Shown here: positions 56,443 through 64,000 of the stretch, piece by piece
Position numbering within the stretch: position 1 is the stretch's first letter
How the letters are laid out: each line of letters begins with the position of its first letter
Source of the DNA: Cylindrospermum stagnale PCC 7417
Lineage (GTDB): Bacteria > Cyanobacteriota > Cyanobacteriia > Cyanobacteriales > Nostocaceae
DNA: 64,000 nt
Reading direction: 5' to 3'
Assembly (NCBI RefSeq): GCF_000317535.1
Contig: NC_019757.1
Location: 3,995,501-4,059,500 of the forward strand
Notes under the pieces: generated by a model
The model's database searches: none
The model's input: the letters and a program-made list of their open reading frames with translations, nothing else
Told to the model about the DNA's origin: nothing
Made by a program: the position numbers and the translations under genes

Positions 56443-56808
56443 TTTATCTCGTTAAGAGTCACAGAGTGGAAATGCATTCATTGCAGCTTTGCCGCTGATA
56501 CTGAAGGCAGCAGTCCTGGAGTAGGCATTCCCGGACAGAAGACTACGGTGTACACACAAGTTATCTGAAAAACCTCACCCTGTCCTGACGGACATCCCTC
56601 TCCTTGCCAAGGAGAGGGACGGGTTTTTATCTCGTTAAGAGTCACAGAGTGGGAATGCATTCATTGCGGTTCTGCCGCTGATACTGAAGGCAGCAGCCCT
56701 GGAGTAGGCATTCCCAGACAGAAGACTACGGTGTACACACAAGTTATCTGAAAAACCTCACCCTGTCCTGACGGACATCCCTCTCCTTGCGAAGGAGAGG
56801 GACAGGTT
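56443..56808. repeat. Tandem duplication of a 183-bp unit
   Basis: Two nearly identical 183-bp units start at 56443 and 56626. Each contains TATCTCGTTAAGAGTC, a TGCATTCATTGC block, CTACGGTGTACACACAAG and the hairpin CTCTCCTTGCCAAGGAGAG (GCGAAG in unit 2). No protein is evident. The second unit runs into a MITE-like element, so the duplication copied the left half of that element. Confidence 0.9.
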
Positions 56809-56895
56809 TTGCGTAGCATAACCAGGGTGAGGTTTTATTGACTTTGTTCACACAACCATAAATTGCATTGAGAGTGACTTGTGTATACACCGTAG
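56726..56895. mobile_element. MITE-like element with CTACGGTGTA ends
   Basis: About 170 bp bounded by CTACGGTGTACACACAAG on the left and the near-perfect inverse CTTGTGTATACACCGTAG on the right. A second nested inverted pair, AAAACCTCACCCTG at 56752 and CAGGGTGAGGTTTT at 56823, makes a long foldback. It has no coding capacity. A half copy with only the left end is in the preceding 183-bp unit (from 56543). Confidence 0.75.
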
Positions 56896-56942
56896 GATAG
56901 CGGCTGGAAACGAGATTTTAAAAGGGTTTCGTTTGTTCTTGA

Positions 56943-57587
56943 CTAAGGAACAGAATTGTTTACGTTTCTTAATGCCTCTTGACGTGTCAGGTATTGATTA
57001 GACACGCGCTCAAAGACCATTTCACCGTAAGTCTGACGTGTTTGGCTAGTGAAATAGTTACCTTTAAGTGTTTTTTTATCTGAACTTAAAACTAGATTTA
57101 CTATACCTTTGTGGGTATTCATTCCCTGCGTGTTGAATGGATTAGGGTCATTACTGTATTCATATTTCAAACCAGGTTCAGGAGCAGATTCTGTACAAAC
57201 AGCAGCCATGATTGATTTGGATTTAGATTTCTCTGTTTCTAGTTGGACACTAATTTTTGACCAAGTTTGACGAACATTGAGAATGACACCGGGAAACTCT
57301 GTACCACCCTGATAGGAAGATTTGATTACTCCTACCCAAGTACCTCGCAGGTTTGGTATCTCAGAGAAACCCAAAATTCCTATTTTCTGTCTCCAGAGAA
57401 ATTCATCAAATAACTGATAAAACAAACCATAAAATCCCATCACTGAAGGTGCATCTACCCACCAGGGAACCTGTAAATTTAGAACTTTTAATACATAGTT
57501 AAGCAGTAGTGTTGCAGCTACAGCCGCAGCAGCGAGCCATAAGGGAATCAATTCTCTATCTTTGGCATCTGTAGCATAAGTGTGCAT
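56943..57587 (-). CDS. Cap15-like transmembrane beta-barrel protein
   Basis: A 214-aa protein. Two hydrophobic helices lie at about residues 15-35 and 42-62 (LWLAAAAVAATLLLNYVL; MGFYGLFYQLFDEFL). A soluble domain from about 78 has the order expected of Cap15, the CBASS effector that binds cyclic nucleotides: IPNLRGTWVGVIKSSY, LNVRQTWSKISVQLETEKS, LKYEYSNDPN, NTHKGIVNLVL and LKGNYFTSQTRQTYGEMVF. In CBASS such proteins oligomerise in and disrupt the inner membrane when the ligand binds. No CD-NTase gene is adjacent. Instead the divergent neighbour, 144 bp away, encodes a protein with a DAC-like nucleotide-cyclase domain. The Cap15 assignment is by remembered sequence pattern. Confidence 0.75.
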   Translation of the reverse strand: MHTYATDAKDRELIPLWLAAAAVAATLLLNYVLKVLNLQVPWWVDAPSVMGFYGLFYQLFDEFLWRQKIGILGFSEIPNLRGTWVGVIKSSYQGGTEFPGVILNVRQTWSKISVQLETEKSKSKSIMAAVCTESAPEPGLKYEYSNDPNPFNTQGMNTHKGIVNLVLSSDKKTLKGNYFTSQTRQTYGEMVFERVSNQYLTRQEALRNVNNSVP

Positions 57588-57731
57588 ATATATTAATGCA
57601 GTATATTGCCGGATACAAAAATTATACCAAAGCTAATGGATTTCATCTATAGTAAATTACTAACTGCTCTGATATTTACCTGTCAGGTGTTCTTTGAGTC
57701 AGGATAATCAAAAATTTTACTGTTTAAGAAT
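57588..57731. promoter_or_regulatory. Shared divergent promoter region, Cap15-like / DAC-domain genes
   Basis: The 144 AT-rich bp between the two start codons must drive both genes, so their expression could be co-controlled. No specific -10/-35 pair or operator can be named with confidence. TATAGTAAAT near 57650 is one candidate element. Confidence 0.35.
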
Positions 57732-60158
57732 ATGGATGCAAACGAATTTTTGAGCCGGTATGCAGGCGGAGAGCGAGATTTTTCTGGTGTTGACCTGAGA
57801 GGAGCCGACCTGTTGGGAGCCGACCTGTTGGGAGCCGACCTGTTGGGAGCCAACCTGAGTGGAGCCAACCTGAGTCAAGCTAACCTGAGTGAAGCCATCC
57901 TGTTTGGAGCCAAACTGAGTCAAGCCAACCTGAGTCAAGCCAACCTGAGTGGAGCCAACCTGAGTGGAGCCAACCTGAGTGAAGCCATCCTGTTTGGAGC
58001 CAAACTGAGTCAAGCCAACCTGAGTCAAGCCAACCTGAGTGGAGCCAACCTGAGTGGAGCCGACCTGAGTGGAGCCATCCTGTTTGGAGCCAACCTGAGT
58101 CAAGCCAACTTGAGTCAAGCCAACCTGAGAGGAGCCAACCTGAGAGGAGCCGACCTGAGTGGAGCCTACCCGAGTGGAGCCGACCTGAGAGGAGCCGACC
58201 TGAGTGGAGCCTACCTGAGTGAAGCCAAACTGAGTCAAGCCAAACTGAGTCAAGCCAACCTGAGTCAAGCCAACCTGAGTCAAGCCGACCTGAGTGGAGC
58301 CTATCTGACAGGAGCCTACTTGAGTGGAGCTGACCTGAGTGGAGCCGACCTGAGTGGAGCCAGACTGAGTAGAGCCGACCTGAGTAGAGCCGACCTGAGT
58401 GCAGCCGACCTGAGAGGAGCCTACCTGAGTGCAGCCGACCTGAGTGCAGCCTACCTGAGTGGAGCCTACCTGAGTGCAGCCTACCTGAGTGGAGCCTACC
58501 TGAATGCAGCCTACCTGAGTGGAGCCTACCTGAGTGGATTCGACCTAAGTGGCGTCAACCTGAGTGGCGTCAACCTGAGTGGATTCGACCTGAGTGGAGC
58601 CAACCTGAGTGGAGCCAACCTGAGTGGAGCCAACCTGAGTGGAGCCACACTACCGAAGTTTGAACGATTAAGAAAAGCAAACCTACGTAATACTAATTTG
58701 GCTCAAGCAGAAGGATTCGATCTAAATAATCTTCCAGTTGAAGACAATAATATTTCACCAAATCAGGAAACAGTAGAAAACCTGAATGAATTAGATAAGT
58801 TGTGGCAATTAATTCAAAGGATAATAAATGACGAAAGATTAGAATTTGATTTAACGGATGATAACTTAAGAAAAATTATAAAGATGGCTTTTTTGGCAAC
58901 CTTCAAAAAAGAAGAATCTAGATATCCAAAATTTCAAATATATATACCTTTAAAACCAGATAAATCTGCTCAAAAAAATTTAATTGTCAAATTCAATGAA
59001 CCTATTAAAATTAAGTTAGACCATATTTCTACTCTTTCTCGCATGGGTATTGGCATTCCGCAGAAAGTTGGCGCTCTTATTGTTGAAAAAGAGAATTCTG
59101 ATATTCAGATTACTGGAATAGTTCAAATAAATAATCATGACGAACTATTTGGTGAACTGTTAGAAAGCAAGACAAATTTAGTCGGTATTTTTATAATTAT
59201 TGAAAATCCAGGCAATATCCACATATTATTTAACCTGCCAAATGGTTCAAAAAGACAATTAGAATTGACTGGAGGAGAAGTTAAAATCAATGCTGATGCA
59301 GTTCAAAATCCTCTAGTAAATATATGTTTTTTTGAAATAGCAGCCAAAATTATTAAAAAACATGAAATAGGTAGTAATAATAAATCAGAAGAGTTTAATA
59401 AATTTTTTGAGATAGTTAAAATTATCCAAAGAGTCTGGCGTCGTATTCTTAAATTGGTAGTCAATCGCAATCGTGGAGGGCAGTTTGTTATAGTTTCATC
59501 AAATATACAACAAGGAGAAGATCCATATTTGGATATATCTTATTTCCATCAACCCAATCGAGACGAAAATTATAGGAACCCCGTTATAGATTTTTTTTAC
59601 AAATATTATCAGTATCGTACCAGCTATGGAAGGGGACAAGATTCATTTAATAGAGGCTTATTTAACGATAATGATTTACTTGAAAGTTATCATAACCTAA
59701 TCCAATACATAGACCTAATAGCTAATTTATCAACTATAGATGGCAATATTCTTTTTGATCAATATTTAAATTTAATTGGTTTTGGAGGGGAAGTGAAAGT
59801 TAAAGACGATATTGATTCAAAAAAGTTTAAGTATTTTGAATATAAAGTAAAAACAGATTTTAATACTCCTTTGATAAATCAAAATATACCTAACGATATA
59901 AATAAACTTTTGGGGCGACAAAAATTAATCGATCTTTTGTTAGAACCAAATTATTTAAAATCACTCGATAAAAACCCTAATGCAAACAGATGGGAATCGA
60001 AGGAATATGGTACAAGGCATCGTTCTGCTGCTAGACTCTGCACTGTATCTGAGTTAAATGCATTTGTTTTTGTTGTCTCACAAACCGGAGCAGTGAGGGA
60101 ATTTATGCATCTGGCAGAAAACAAGGTTCTTGTTTTAGGGCCCTTAACACCTTTATAA
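57732..60158 (+). CDS. Pentapeptide-repeat protein with C-terminal DAC-like (DACNV) domain
   Basis: An 808-aa protein. Residues about 20-330 are some 55-60 A(D/N)LSG-type pentapeptide repeats, forming a right-handed quadrilateral beta-helix. Residues about 350-560 are a separate domain ([27 protein letters not shown]) resembling the N-terminal part of DACNV proteins. The C-terminal domain (about 600-808) looks like a diadenylate-cyclase (DisA_N) fold: STIDGNILF with D670-G671 in place of the DGA motif, GFGGEV, and GTRHRSAA at 760-767 matching the RHR motif, then [10 protein letters not shown]. It may synthesise or sense a cyclic dinucleotide such as c-di-AMP. It is divergent from a Cap15-like gene. 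DGN instead of DGA leaves activity open. Confidence 0.75.
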   Translation: MDANEFLSRYAGGERDFSGVDLRGADLLGADLLGADLLGANLSGANLSQANLSEAILFGAKLSQANLSQANLSGANLSGANLSEAILFGAKLSQANLSQANLSGANLSGADLSGAILFGANLSQANLSQANLRGANLRGADLSGAYPSGADLRGADLSGAYLSEAKLSQAKLSQANLSQANLSQADLSGAYLTGAYLSGADLSGADLSGARLSRADLSRADLSAADLRGAYLSAADLSAAYLSGAYLSAAYLSGAYLNAAYLSGAYLSGFDLSGVNLSGVNLSGFDLSGANLSGANLSGANLSGATLPKFERLRKANLRNTNLAQAEGFDLNNLPVEDNNISPNQETVENLNELDKLWQLIQRIINDERLEFDLTDDNLRKIIKMAFLATFKKEESRYPKFQIYIPLKPDKSAQKNLIVKFNEPIKIKLDHISTLSRMGIGIPQKVGALIVEKENSDIQITGIVQINNHDELFGELLESKTNLVGIFIIIENPGNIHILFNLPNGSKRQLELTGGEVKINADAVQNPLVNICFFEIAAKIIKKHEIGSNNKSEEFNKFFEIVKIIQRVWRRILKLVVNRNRGGQFVIVSSNIQQGEDPYLDISYFHQPNRDENYRNPVIDFFYKYYQYRTSYGRGQDSFNRGLFNDNDLLESYHNLIQYIDLIANLSTIDGNILFDQYLNLIGFGGEVKVKDDIDSKKFKYFEYKVKTDFNTPLINQNIPNDINKLLGRQKLIDLLLEPNYLKSLDKNPNANRWESKEYGTRHRSAARLCTVSELNAFVFVVSQTGAVREFMHLAENKVLVLGPLTPL

Positions 60159-60385
60159 TGCAATCAGGGCTATTTCATTGTCAACAACCGCCTCAGAATG
60201 AATTCTGAGTATTAGGCGAATAGAATTCGCTGCTACACAAGCAAAGTCCACCTCCGTGGACTAATGCAAAATGAAGGATTTTTTAACCCACGGAGGTGGG
60301 TTTTGTCTGTATAGCCGCGTTCGCGAAGCGTGCTGGACGCTCTATTCTATTCACCAGGGCTTCTTCAATTCTAAGCAGGTTATGT
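60159..60385. repeat. Dispersed palindromic repeats between the DAC gene and csaB
   Basis: The gap between two convergent genes contains AGTCCACCTCCGTGGACT (60245-60262) and CCCACGGAGGTGGG (60287-60300), which can also pair with each other. It ends with GCGTTCGCGAAGCGTGC, a common cyanobacterial palindrome. Related AGTCCACCTGCGTGGACT blocks occur twice in the KGK region (38090 and 38588). Confidence 0.8.
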
Positions 60386-61426
60386 TTAGAATGAAAATGC
60401 TTCTTTTAACAACTCACGATGCATTAATGCCCTATCTACTAAAGATTGTATTTGCTCAGGTGATAATGGCTCACCATTGGCGTAATGTTCCATCCAAGCC
60501 ATACTAATTAAATTCGCGTCATCTGGTAAATTCGCTAAATCCCATCCTGGCATTGCTAAATCTTCCATCAACCGATTTACTTTAGGATCATAACTGAGGG
60601 CAAAACAGCGACAACCTTCAGCAGCAGCCATAATTAAACTGTGTAGACGCATGCCGATCGCCATTTCTACACCCCGAAACACACCTTTTAAAAGCTGTGG
60701 ATCTTCCAAACACAGTATCTTGCTGACTTCTGGGAGTTGCGGCTGGATAGCTTCAGCAATAGTTAAATCTTCACTTTTTTGAAACGGTAGTAGTAAAATA
60801 AAAGTCTGCGTGGCTTTTTGGAAATCCACTAAGGCGCGAGTTAAGTTTGCTAAACGGGTTGGGGTGAGTTGGGGATGCGATCGCAATATTACAGCAACTC
60901 TCGGCGCCGGCAAATCCCACAATCCCGGTACTGGCTTCGATTCTAGCGCCCAAACCGGGTCAGGTGCCAGCAAAAAAGGAATTCCCCAATCAGCTAATAA
61001 AGCAGCACTGGCGCGATCGCGTACACTAACCTTAGTACAACCGCCAAAAGTCTGCTTTGCTAAAATGCGAGTAGGCGATCGCAATAAAGGCCCAATTCCC
61101 TGCCCCCAAGCCACAGTCTTCAAACCCATTCTCTGCGCCAAAGCCATCAACCCCCCATAATAAAAAGGGCTAATAGTGCTAGTCACATCTTGAATTAAAC
61201 TCCCACCACCCCAAATAAATGCATCACAAGCACGCAACGCTTGCAGCACAGGTAAAAAAGCCATGCGGTTATAGCTTTCCACACCATAGCACCGTTGCGT
61301 TTCCTCAGGATTCCCCGAAAGCACCACAGGCGTTACGTGAGGTGGTAGCATTTGCAAAAGCGTCGCCAATAAAGCCTCGTCACCCCCATTACCCTTGCCA
61401 TAATACCCAGACAATAACGCCCGCAT
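60386..61426 (-). CDS. csaB: Polysaccharide pyruvyl transferase
   Basis: A 346-aa enzyme that adds pyruvate ketals to cell-wall polysaccharide, creating the ligand for SLH domains. The family pattern is present: RALLSGYYGKGNGGDEALL, DAFIWGGGSLIQDVTS, AWGQGIGPL, VSVRDRAS and MRLHSLIMAAAEG near the C-terminus. The start is placed at ATG 61426 (MRALLSGYYG); ATG 61435 is three codons upstream, and longer starts would translate a TTTTGAAT repeat. Functionally it fits the SLH protein at 6.1 kb, although the two genes are far apart. Confidence 0.9.
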   Translation of the reverse strand: MRALLSGYYGKGNGGDEALLATLLQMLPPHVTPVVLSGNPEETQRCYGVESYNRMAFLPVLQALRACDAFIWGGGSLIQDVTSTISPFYYGGLMALAQRMGLKTVAWGQGIGPLLRSPTRILAKQTFGGCTKVSVRDRASAALLADWGIPFLLAPDPVWALESKPVPGLWDLPAPRVAVILRSHPQLTPTRLANLTRALVDFQKATQTFILLLPFQKSEDLTIAEAIQPQLPEVSKILCLEDPQLLKGVFRGVEMAIGMRLHSLIMAAAEGCRCFALSYDPKVNRLMEDLAMPGWDLANLPDDANLISMAWMEHYANGEPLSPEQIQSLVDRALMHRELLKEAFSF

Positions 61427-61434
61427 CTTCCTCA

Positions 61435-61457
61435 TTTTGAATTTTGAATTTTGAATT
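61435..61457. repeat. TTTTGAAT tandem repeat
   Basis: Nearly three TTTTGAAT units lie between the divergent starts of csaB and the DUF2499 gene. This leaves under 35 bp between the two coding regions, so their promoters must overlap the repeats or the coding starts. Confidence 0.8.
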
Positions 61458-61460
61458 ATT

Positions 61461-61799
61461 ATGCACGCCCTTTCAATCCCCACCTGGATTATTCATATTT
61501 CTAGCGTCATTGAGTGGATAGCCGCCATTTGGTTAATCTGGACTTATGGTGAACTCACCGGCAACCGCAGTTGGTGGGCATTGTCCCTAGCCATGTTACC
61601 AGCTTTAATCAGCGCCATGTGTGCCTGTACTTGGCATTATTTCGACAACGCCGAATCACTAGAATGGATGGTCACGCTGCAAGCTACCATGACCTTAGTT
61701 GGTAATTTTACCCTTTGGGCAGCAGCCGTGTGGATTTGGCGTTCCACCAAGTCTGCTAAAGACACAATTACCGCCCAACCTATCAAATCAAAGCCATGA
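61461..61799 (+). CDS. DUF2499 membrane protein
   Basis: A 112-aa protein with three hydrophobic segments (about 8-27, 40-58, 75-94) and conserved SIPTWIIHISSVIEWIAAIWL and HYFDNAESLEWMVTLQA, matching DUF2499. The family is restricted to cyanobacteria and plastid-bearing plants and algae; its function is unknown. Its stop overlaps the next start by 4 bp (ATGA), the usual DUF2499-DUF3593 pair. Confidence 0.9.
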   Translation: MHALSIPTWIIHISSVIEWIAAIWLIWTYGELTGNRSWWALSLAMLPALISAMCACTWHYFDNAESLEWMVTLQATMTLVGNFTLWAAAVWIWRSTKSAKDTITAQPIKSKP

Positions 61800-62089
61800 T
61801 CTCAAAAGAAACCCTATTTGCCCTTTCCTTATTTCCCTATTTGGGTTTCTTGTGGTTCATTAGCCGCAGTCCGCAAATGCCGCGTTTAGCACTATATGGA
61901 TTTTACGGCACTTTGGTATTTGTCGCCGTCACCATTCCGGCAGGGATTTATGCCCTAGTCCATTATGGAAATTCTCTAGCAAATGTCGATTGGTTACATG
62001 GCAGTGCAGAAGTATTTTTAACCCTGTCTAACATCTTGATTGTGGTGGGTTTTCGCCAAGCTGTGCAGCAACTAAAAACCAAAAATTAG
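61796..62089 (+). CDS. DUF3593 membrane protein
   Basis: A 97-aa protein with hydrophobic segments near 8-24, 38-57 and 70-88 (KETLFALSLFPYLGFLWFI; LHGSAEVFLTLSNILIVVGF). It matches DUF3593, a family of photosynthetic organisms encoded next to DUF2499. The 4-bp overlap indicates translational coupling, and probably the two form one membrane complex. Function unknown. Confidence 0.9.
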   Translation: MISKETLFALSLFPYLGFLWFISRSPQMPRLALYGFYGTLVFVAVTIPAGIYALVHYGNSLANVDWLHGSAEVFLTLSNILIVVGFRQAVQQLKTKN

Positions 62090-62143
62090 CATTTTCAATT
62101 CAAAGCCTCTCTCCGTTGCGGAGAGAGGAATGGAAGCGAGGTC

Positions 62144-62232
62144 AAAATCTTAACTAGGACGAAAAAATAAATGCACGCAGTAGTAATAGGGTTGACTATA
62201 AAGGTTAACCCATGAAAATCTTAACTAGGACG
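62144..62232. repeat. Duplicated leader block before hisA
   Basis: AAAATCTTAACTAGGACG occurs at 62144-62161 and again at 62215-62232, 71 bp apart, each followed by an A-rich spacer and an ATG (62171; 62242, the real hisA start). The copy in front opens only a 14-codon frame. Between them GGGTTGAC and GGTTAACCC form a small hairpin. Confidence 0.8.
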
Positions 62233-62241
62233 CACAATTAA

Positions 62242-63015
62242 ATGGACGTAATACCAGCAATTGATTTACTCGAAGGTCGTTGTGTGCGACTGTATCAGGG
62301 AGACTATGAAAAATCGCAAGTATTCAGCGAGAACCCAGTAGATATTGCTAAAGTATGGGTAGATCAAGGTGCGACCAGACTGCACATAGTTGATTTAGAT
62401 GGGGCAAAAGCCGGTAAGATAGTTAATATTGGCGCAATTGAAGCGATCGCTAAATCTGTATCAGTTCCCATTGAAGTCGGCGGCGGATTGCGCGATCGCT
62501 CCAGCATACAACAATTATTTGATCTTGGCATCCAATGGGGCATACTCGGCACCATCGCCGTAGAACAACCCCAGCTAGTGCAAGAACTCTGCCAAGAATT
62601 CCCCGGAAAGATTATTATCGGCATAGATGCCCGTAACGGACTAGTCGCAACTCGTGGTTGGTTAGAAACCTCAGAAGTTTTAGCCACCCAACTAGCAGTG
62701 CAAATGCAAGAATTAGGCGCAGCCGCCATCATTTACACCGACATCAACCGTGATGGTACCCTCTCAGGCCCCAACCTAGACGCTTTGCGAGAACTCGCCG
62801 GCGCAATAACCATTCCTGTAATCGCTTCTGGTGGCGTCAGTTCTGTTACCGATTTATTGAGTCTATTAGCATTAGAACCCCAAGGAGTCACAGGTGTAAT
62901 TGTCGGTAAAGCCCTGTACACTGGAGATATTGCCCTCAGCGAAGCATTGCGAGCTATCGGCCCAGGGCGCATTCAAGATATTCCCCCCAATCTAGATTTT
63001 TCCGCTTTCGCTTAG
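62242..63015 (+). CDS. hisA: ProFAR isomerase (histidine biosynthesis)
   Basis: A 257-aa TIM-barrel enzyme catalysing the Amadori rearrangement of N'-5'-phosphoribosylformimino-AICAR ribonucleotide, the fourth step of histidine synthesis. The catalytic Asp8 is in [15 protein letters not shown], the second catalytic Asp is in [15 protein letters not shown], and the phosphate-binding Gly motifs are GGGLRD and ASGGVSS with VIVGKALY. All key residues are present. Start ATG 62242. Confidence 0.95.
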   Translation: MDVIPAIDLLEGRCVRLYQGDYEKSQVFSENPVDIAKVWVDQGATRLHIVDLDGAKAGKIVNIGAIEAIAKSVSVPIEVGGGLRDRSSIQQLFDLGIQWGILGTIAVEQPQLVQELCQEFPGKIIIGIDARNGLVATRGWLETSEVLATQLAVQMQELGAAAIIYTDINRDGTLSGPNLDALRELAGAITIPVIASGGVSSVTDLLSLLALEPQGVTGVIVGKALYTGDIALSEALRAIGPGRIQDIPPNLDFSAFA

Positions 63016-63086
63016 AAACTTGTAATTTAAAAAATATCCAACCTGTAGGGTGCGTTATGATTCTGGCTAATGCACCTTTTCTTAAC

Positions 63087-63979
63087 GTTTCAATCCCTAA
63101 TAGGGATTTTGATGAATTGCAACATCGCGGATGTTTGGAGTTTGGCGGCTTGGTTGTTTCAATCCCTAATAGGGATTTTGATGAATTGCAACAGCACTAC
63201 TGCCTACGCCAATGTTTCAATTGGTAGTTTCAATCCCTAATAGGGATTTTGATGAATTGCAACCTGGAAATAATCTCAATTTTGCAGCAGCTTCTGGGTT
63301 TCAATCCCTAATAGGGATTTTGGTGAATTGCAACTGGTATGATTTAATAGCTGAAGTGGCGGAGCGGTGTTTCAATCCCTAATAGGGATTTTGGTGAATT
63401 GCAACTCACCACTTACATAGATAGATGTTTTTAAAGTGTTTCAATCCCTAATAGGGATTTTGGTGAATTGCAACTTATCAGCACTGCACTGTCTTGGTTA
63501 TTCATCAGGTTTCAATCCCTAATAGGGATTTTGGTGAATTGCAACGCTACTCGCAGCTTCACAATGGACTCTTTAAGATTTTCGTTTCAATCCCTAATAG
63601 GGATTTTGGTGAATTGCAACTATTCGCCAGTAGCGCAGGTAGGAACAGAGCAAGGTAGTTTCAATCCCTAATAGGGATTTTGGTGAATTGCAACGTGGTA
63701 ATGTGCAGGTTGTTGCAGCTACTCCAGGTTTCAATCCCTAATAGGGATTTTGGTGAATTGCAACTTGCTCAATTCATCTGGCAAGGTTAATAAGTTTGGT
63801 TTCAATCCCTAATAGGGATTTTGGTGAATTGCAACTTCGCCTCCAGCGTCCACCATCATTCATCTTTGAAGTTTCAATCCCTAATAGGGATTTTGGTGAA
63901 TTGCAACTACCAGAAGTGCAAGCGATTTGGCGGGAGCGGCTTGTTTCAATCCCTAATAGGGATTTTGGTGAATTGCAAC
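63087..63979 (+). CRISPR. CRISPR array, 13 repeats, 12 complete spacers
   Basis: A 37-bp repeat begins GTTTCAATCC, has the palindrome AATCCCTAATAGGGATT, and ends GAATTGCAAC. Repeats start at 63087, 63156, 63227, 63298, 63369, 63438, 63509, 63584, 63658, 63728, 63799, 63871 and 63943. Spacers are 32-38 nt and all different. Repeats 1-3 have A at position 26; repeats 4-13 have G. After the last repeat 21 nt remain to the window edge, so the array may continue. No cas gene is in the window. The gap to hisA is only 71 bp. The repeat orientation, judged by its 3' end, suggests transcription to the right. Confidence 0.97.
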
Positions 63980-64000
63980 TGGGCAACCAATAAGCTTAAA

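Noticed and set aside
57717-58283. 188-codon minus-strand frame opposite the pentapeptide repeats
   Set aside because: Its [10 protein letters not shown] repeats are the antisense reading of the 15-bp repeat; no start region or homology supports it.
63468-63993. Short frames across the CRISPR array with IPNRDFGELQL repeats
   Set aside because: They are translations of the CRISPR repeat, not genes.

Overview
The window is chromosomal DNA from a filamentous cyanobacterium of the Nostoc/Anabaena type. The evidence is the many copies of the HIP1 octamer GCGATCGC, heptameric short tandem repeats (TAATGAC, TAGCCAT), 28-bp palindromes of the GTAGAGACGT type, and cyanobacteria-specific genes: cyanoexosortase A, cyanobacterial-type gshA, DUF2499/DUF3593, KGK-domain and DUF6887/DUF6888 proteins, and glgC.

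Layout. 0.6-8.9 kb: a pheophytinase-like hydrolase, a cyanoexosortase A cluster (sortase, associated protein, HpsJ-like protein, PEP-CTERM substrate), an SLH-domain exported protein and an MscS channel. 9.2-16.8 kb: an HDAC-family deacetylase, then a translationally coupled pair of a 1512-aa Upf1-like helicase and a PLD-type nuclease that resembles the Mokosh defence architecture. 17-22.2 kb: gshA, trmL, a LysM/M23 murein hydrolase behind an ~800-nt gene-free leader, and an elongator tRNA-Met. 22.3-26.5 kb: a TerB-dynamin-like GTPase divergent from an unknown membrane-associated protein. 26.7-37.3 kb: carbohydrate and stress genes (glycogen debranching enzyme, two peroxiredoxins, GST, DnaJ-type chaperone, small kinase, glgC, GH13 amylase). 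37.3-41.5 kb: a second dynamin-like GTPase followed by three tandem KGK genes (the middle one broken by a TGA) and an HNH nuclease. 41.6-46.6 kb: a U32/RlhA-like protein, then a TOPRIM-like gene, a PD-(D/E)XK nuclease, a D12-class adenine methyltransferase and a decayed second copy of the nuclease. 47-55 kb: mostly housekeeping genes (phosphatase-like protein, Uma2, Fe-S aldo-keto reductase, bifunctional nuclease, riboflavin synthase, M23 peptidase, BirA, YfiH), ending in a chimeric MBOAT-tail remnant. 55.5-60.2 kb: a methyltransferase, a duplicated repeat/MITE region, and a divergent pair of a Cap15-like membrane beta-barrel protein and a giant pentapeptide-repeat protein with a C-terminal diadenylate-cyclase-like (DACNV-type) domain. 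60.4-64 kb: csaB, DUF2499/DUF3593, hisA and a 13-repeat CRISPR array running to the window edge without cas genes in view.

The most unusual content is the number of putative conflict/defence modules interleaved with core metabolism. The Cap15-like/DAC-domain pair is the best candidate for an undescribed system: by analogy with CBASS it could couple nucleotide synthesis or sensing to a membrane effector. That function is inferred from domain resemblance and gene arrangement only. Several loci also record decay or rearrangement: a duplicated nuclease, a nonsense KGK copy, an MBOAT-partner fusion, and palindromes inserted in frame into coding sequence.
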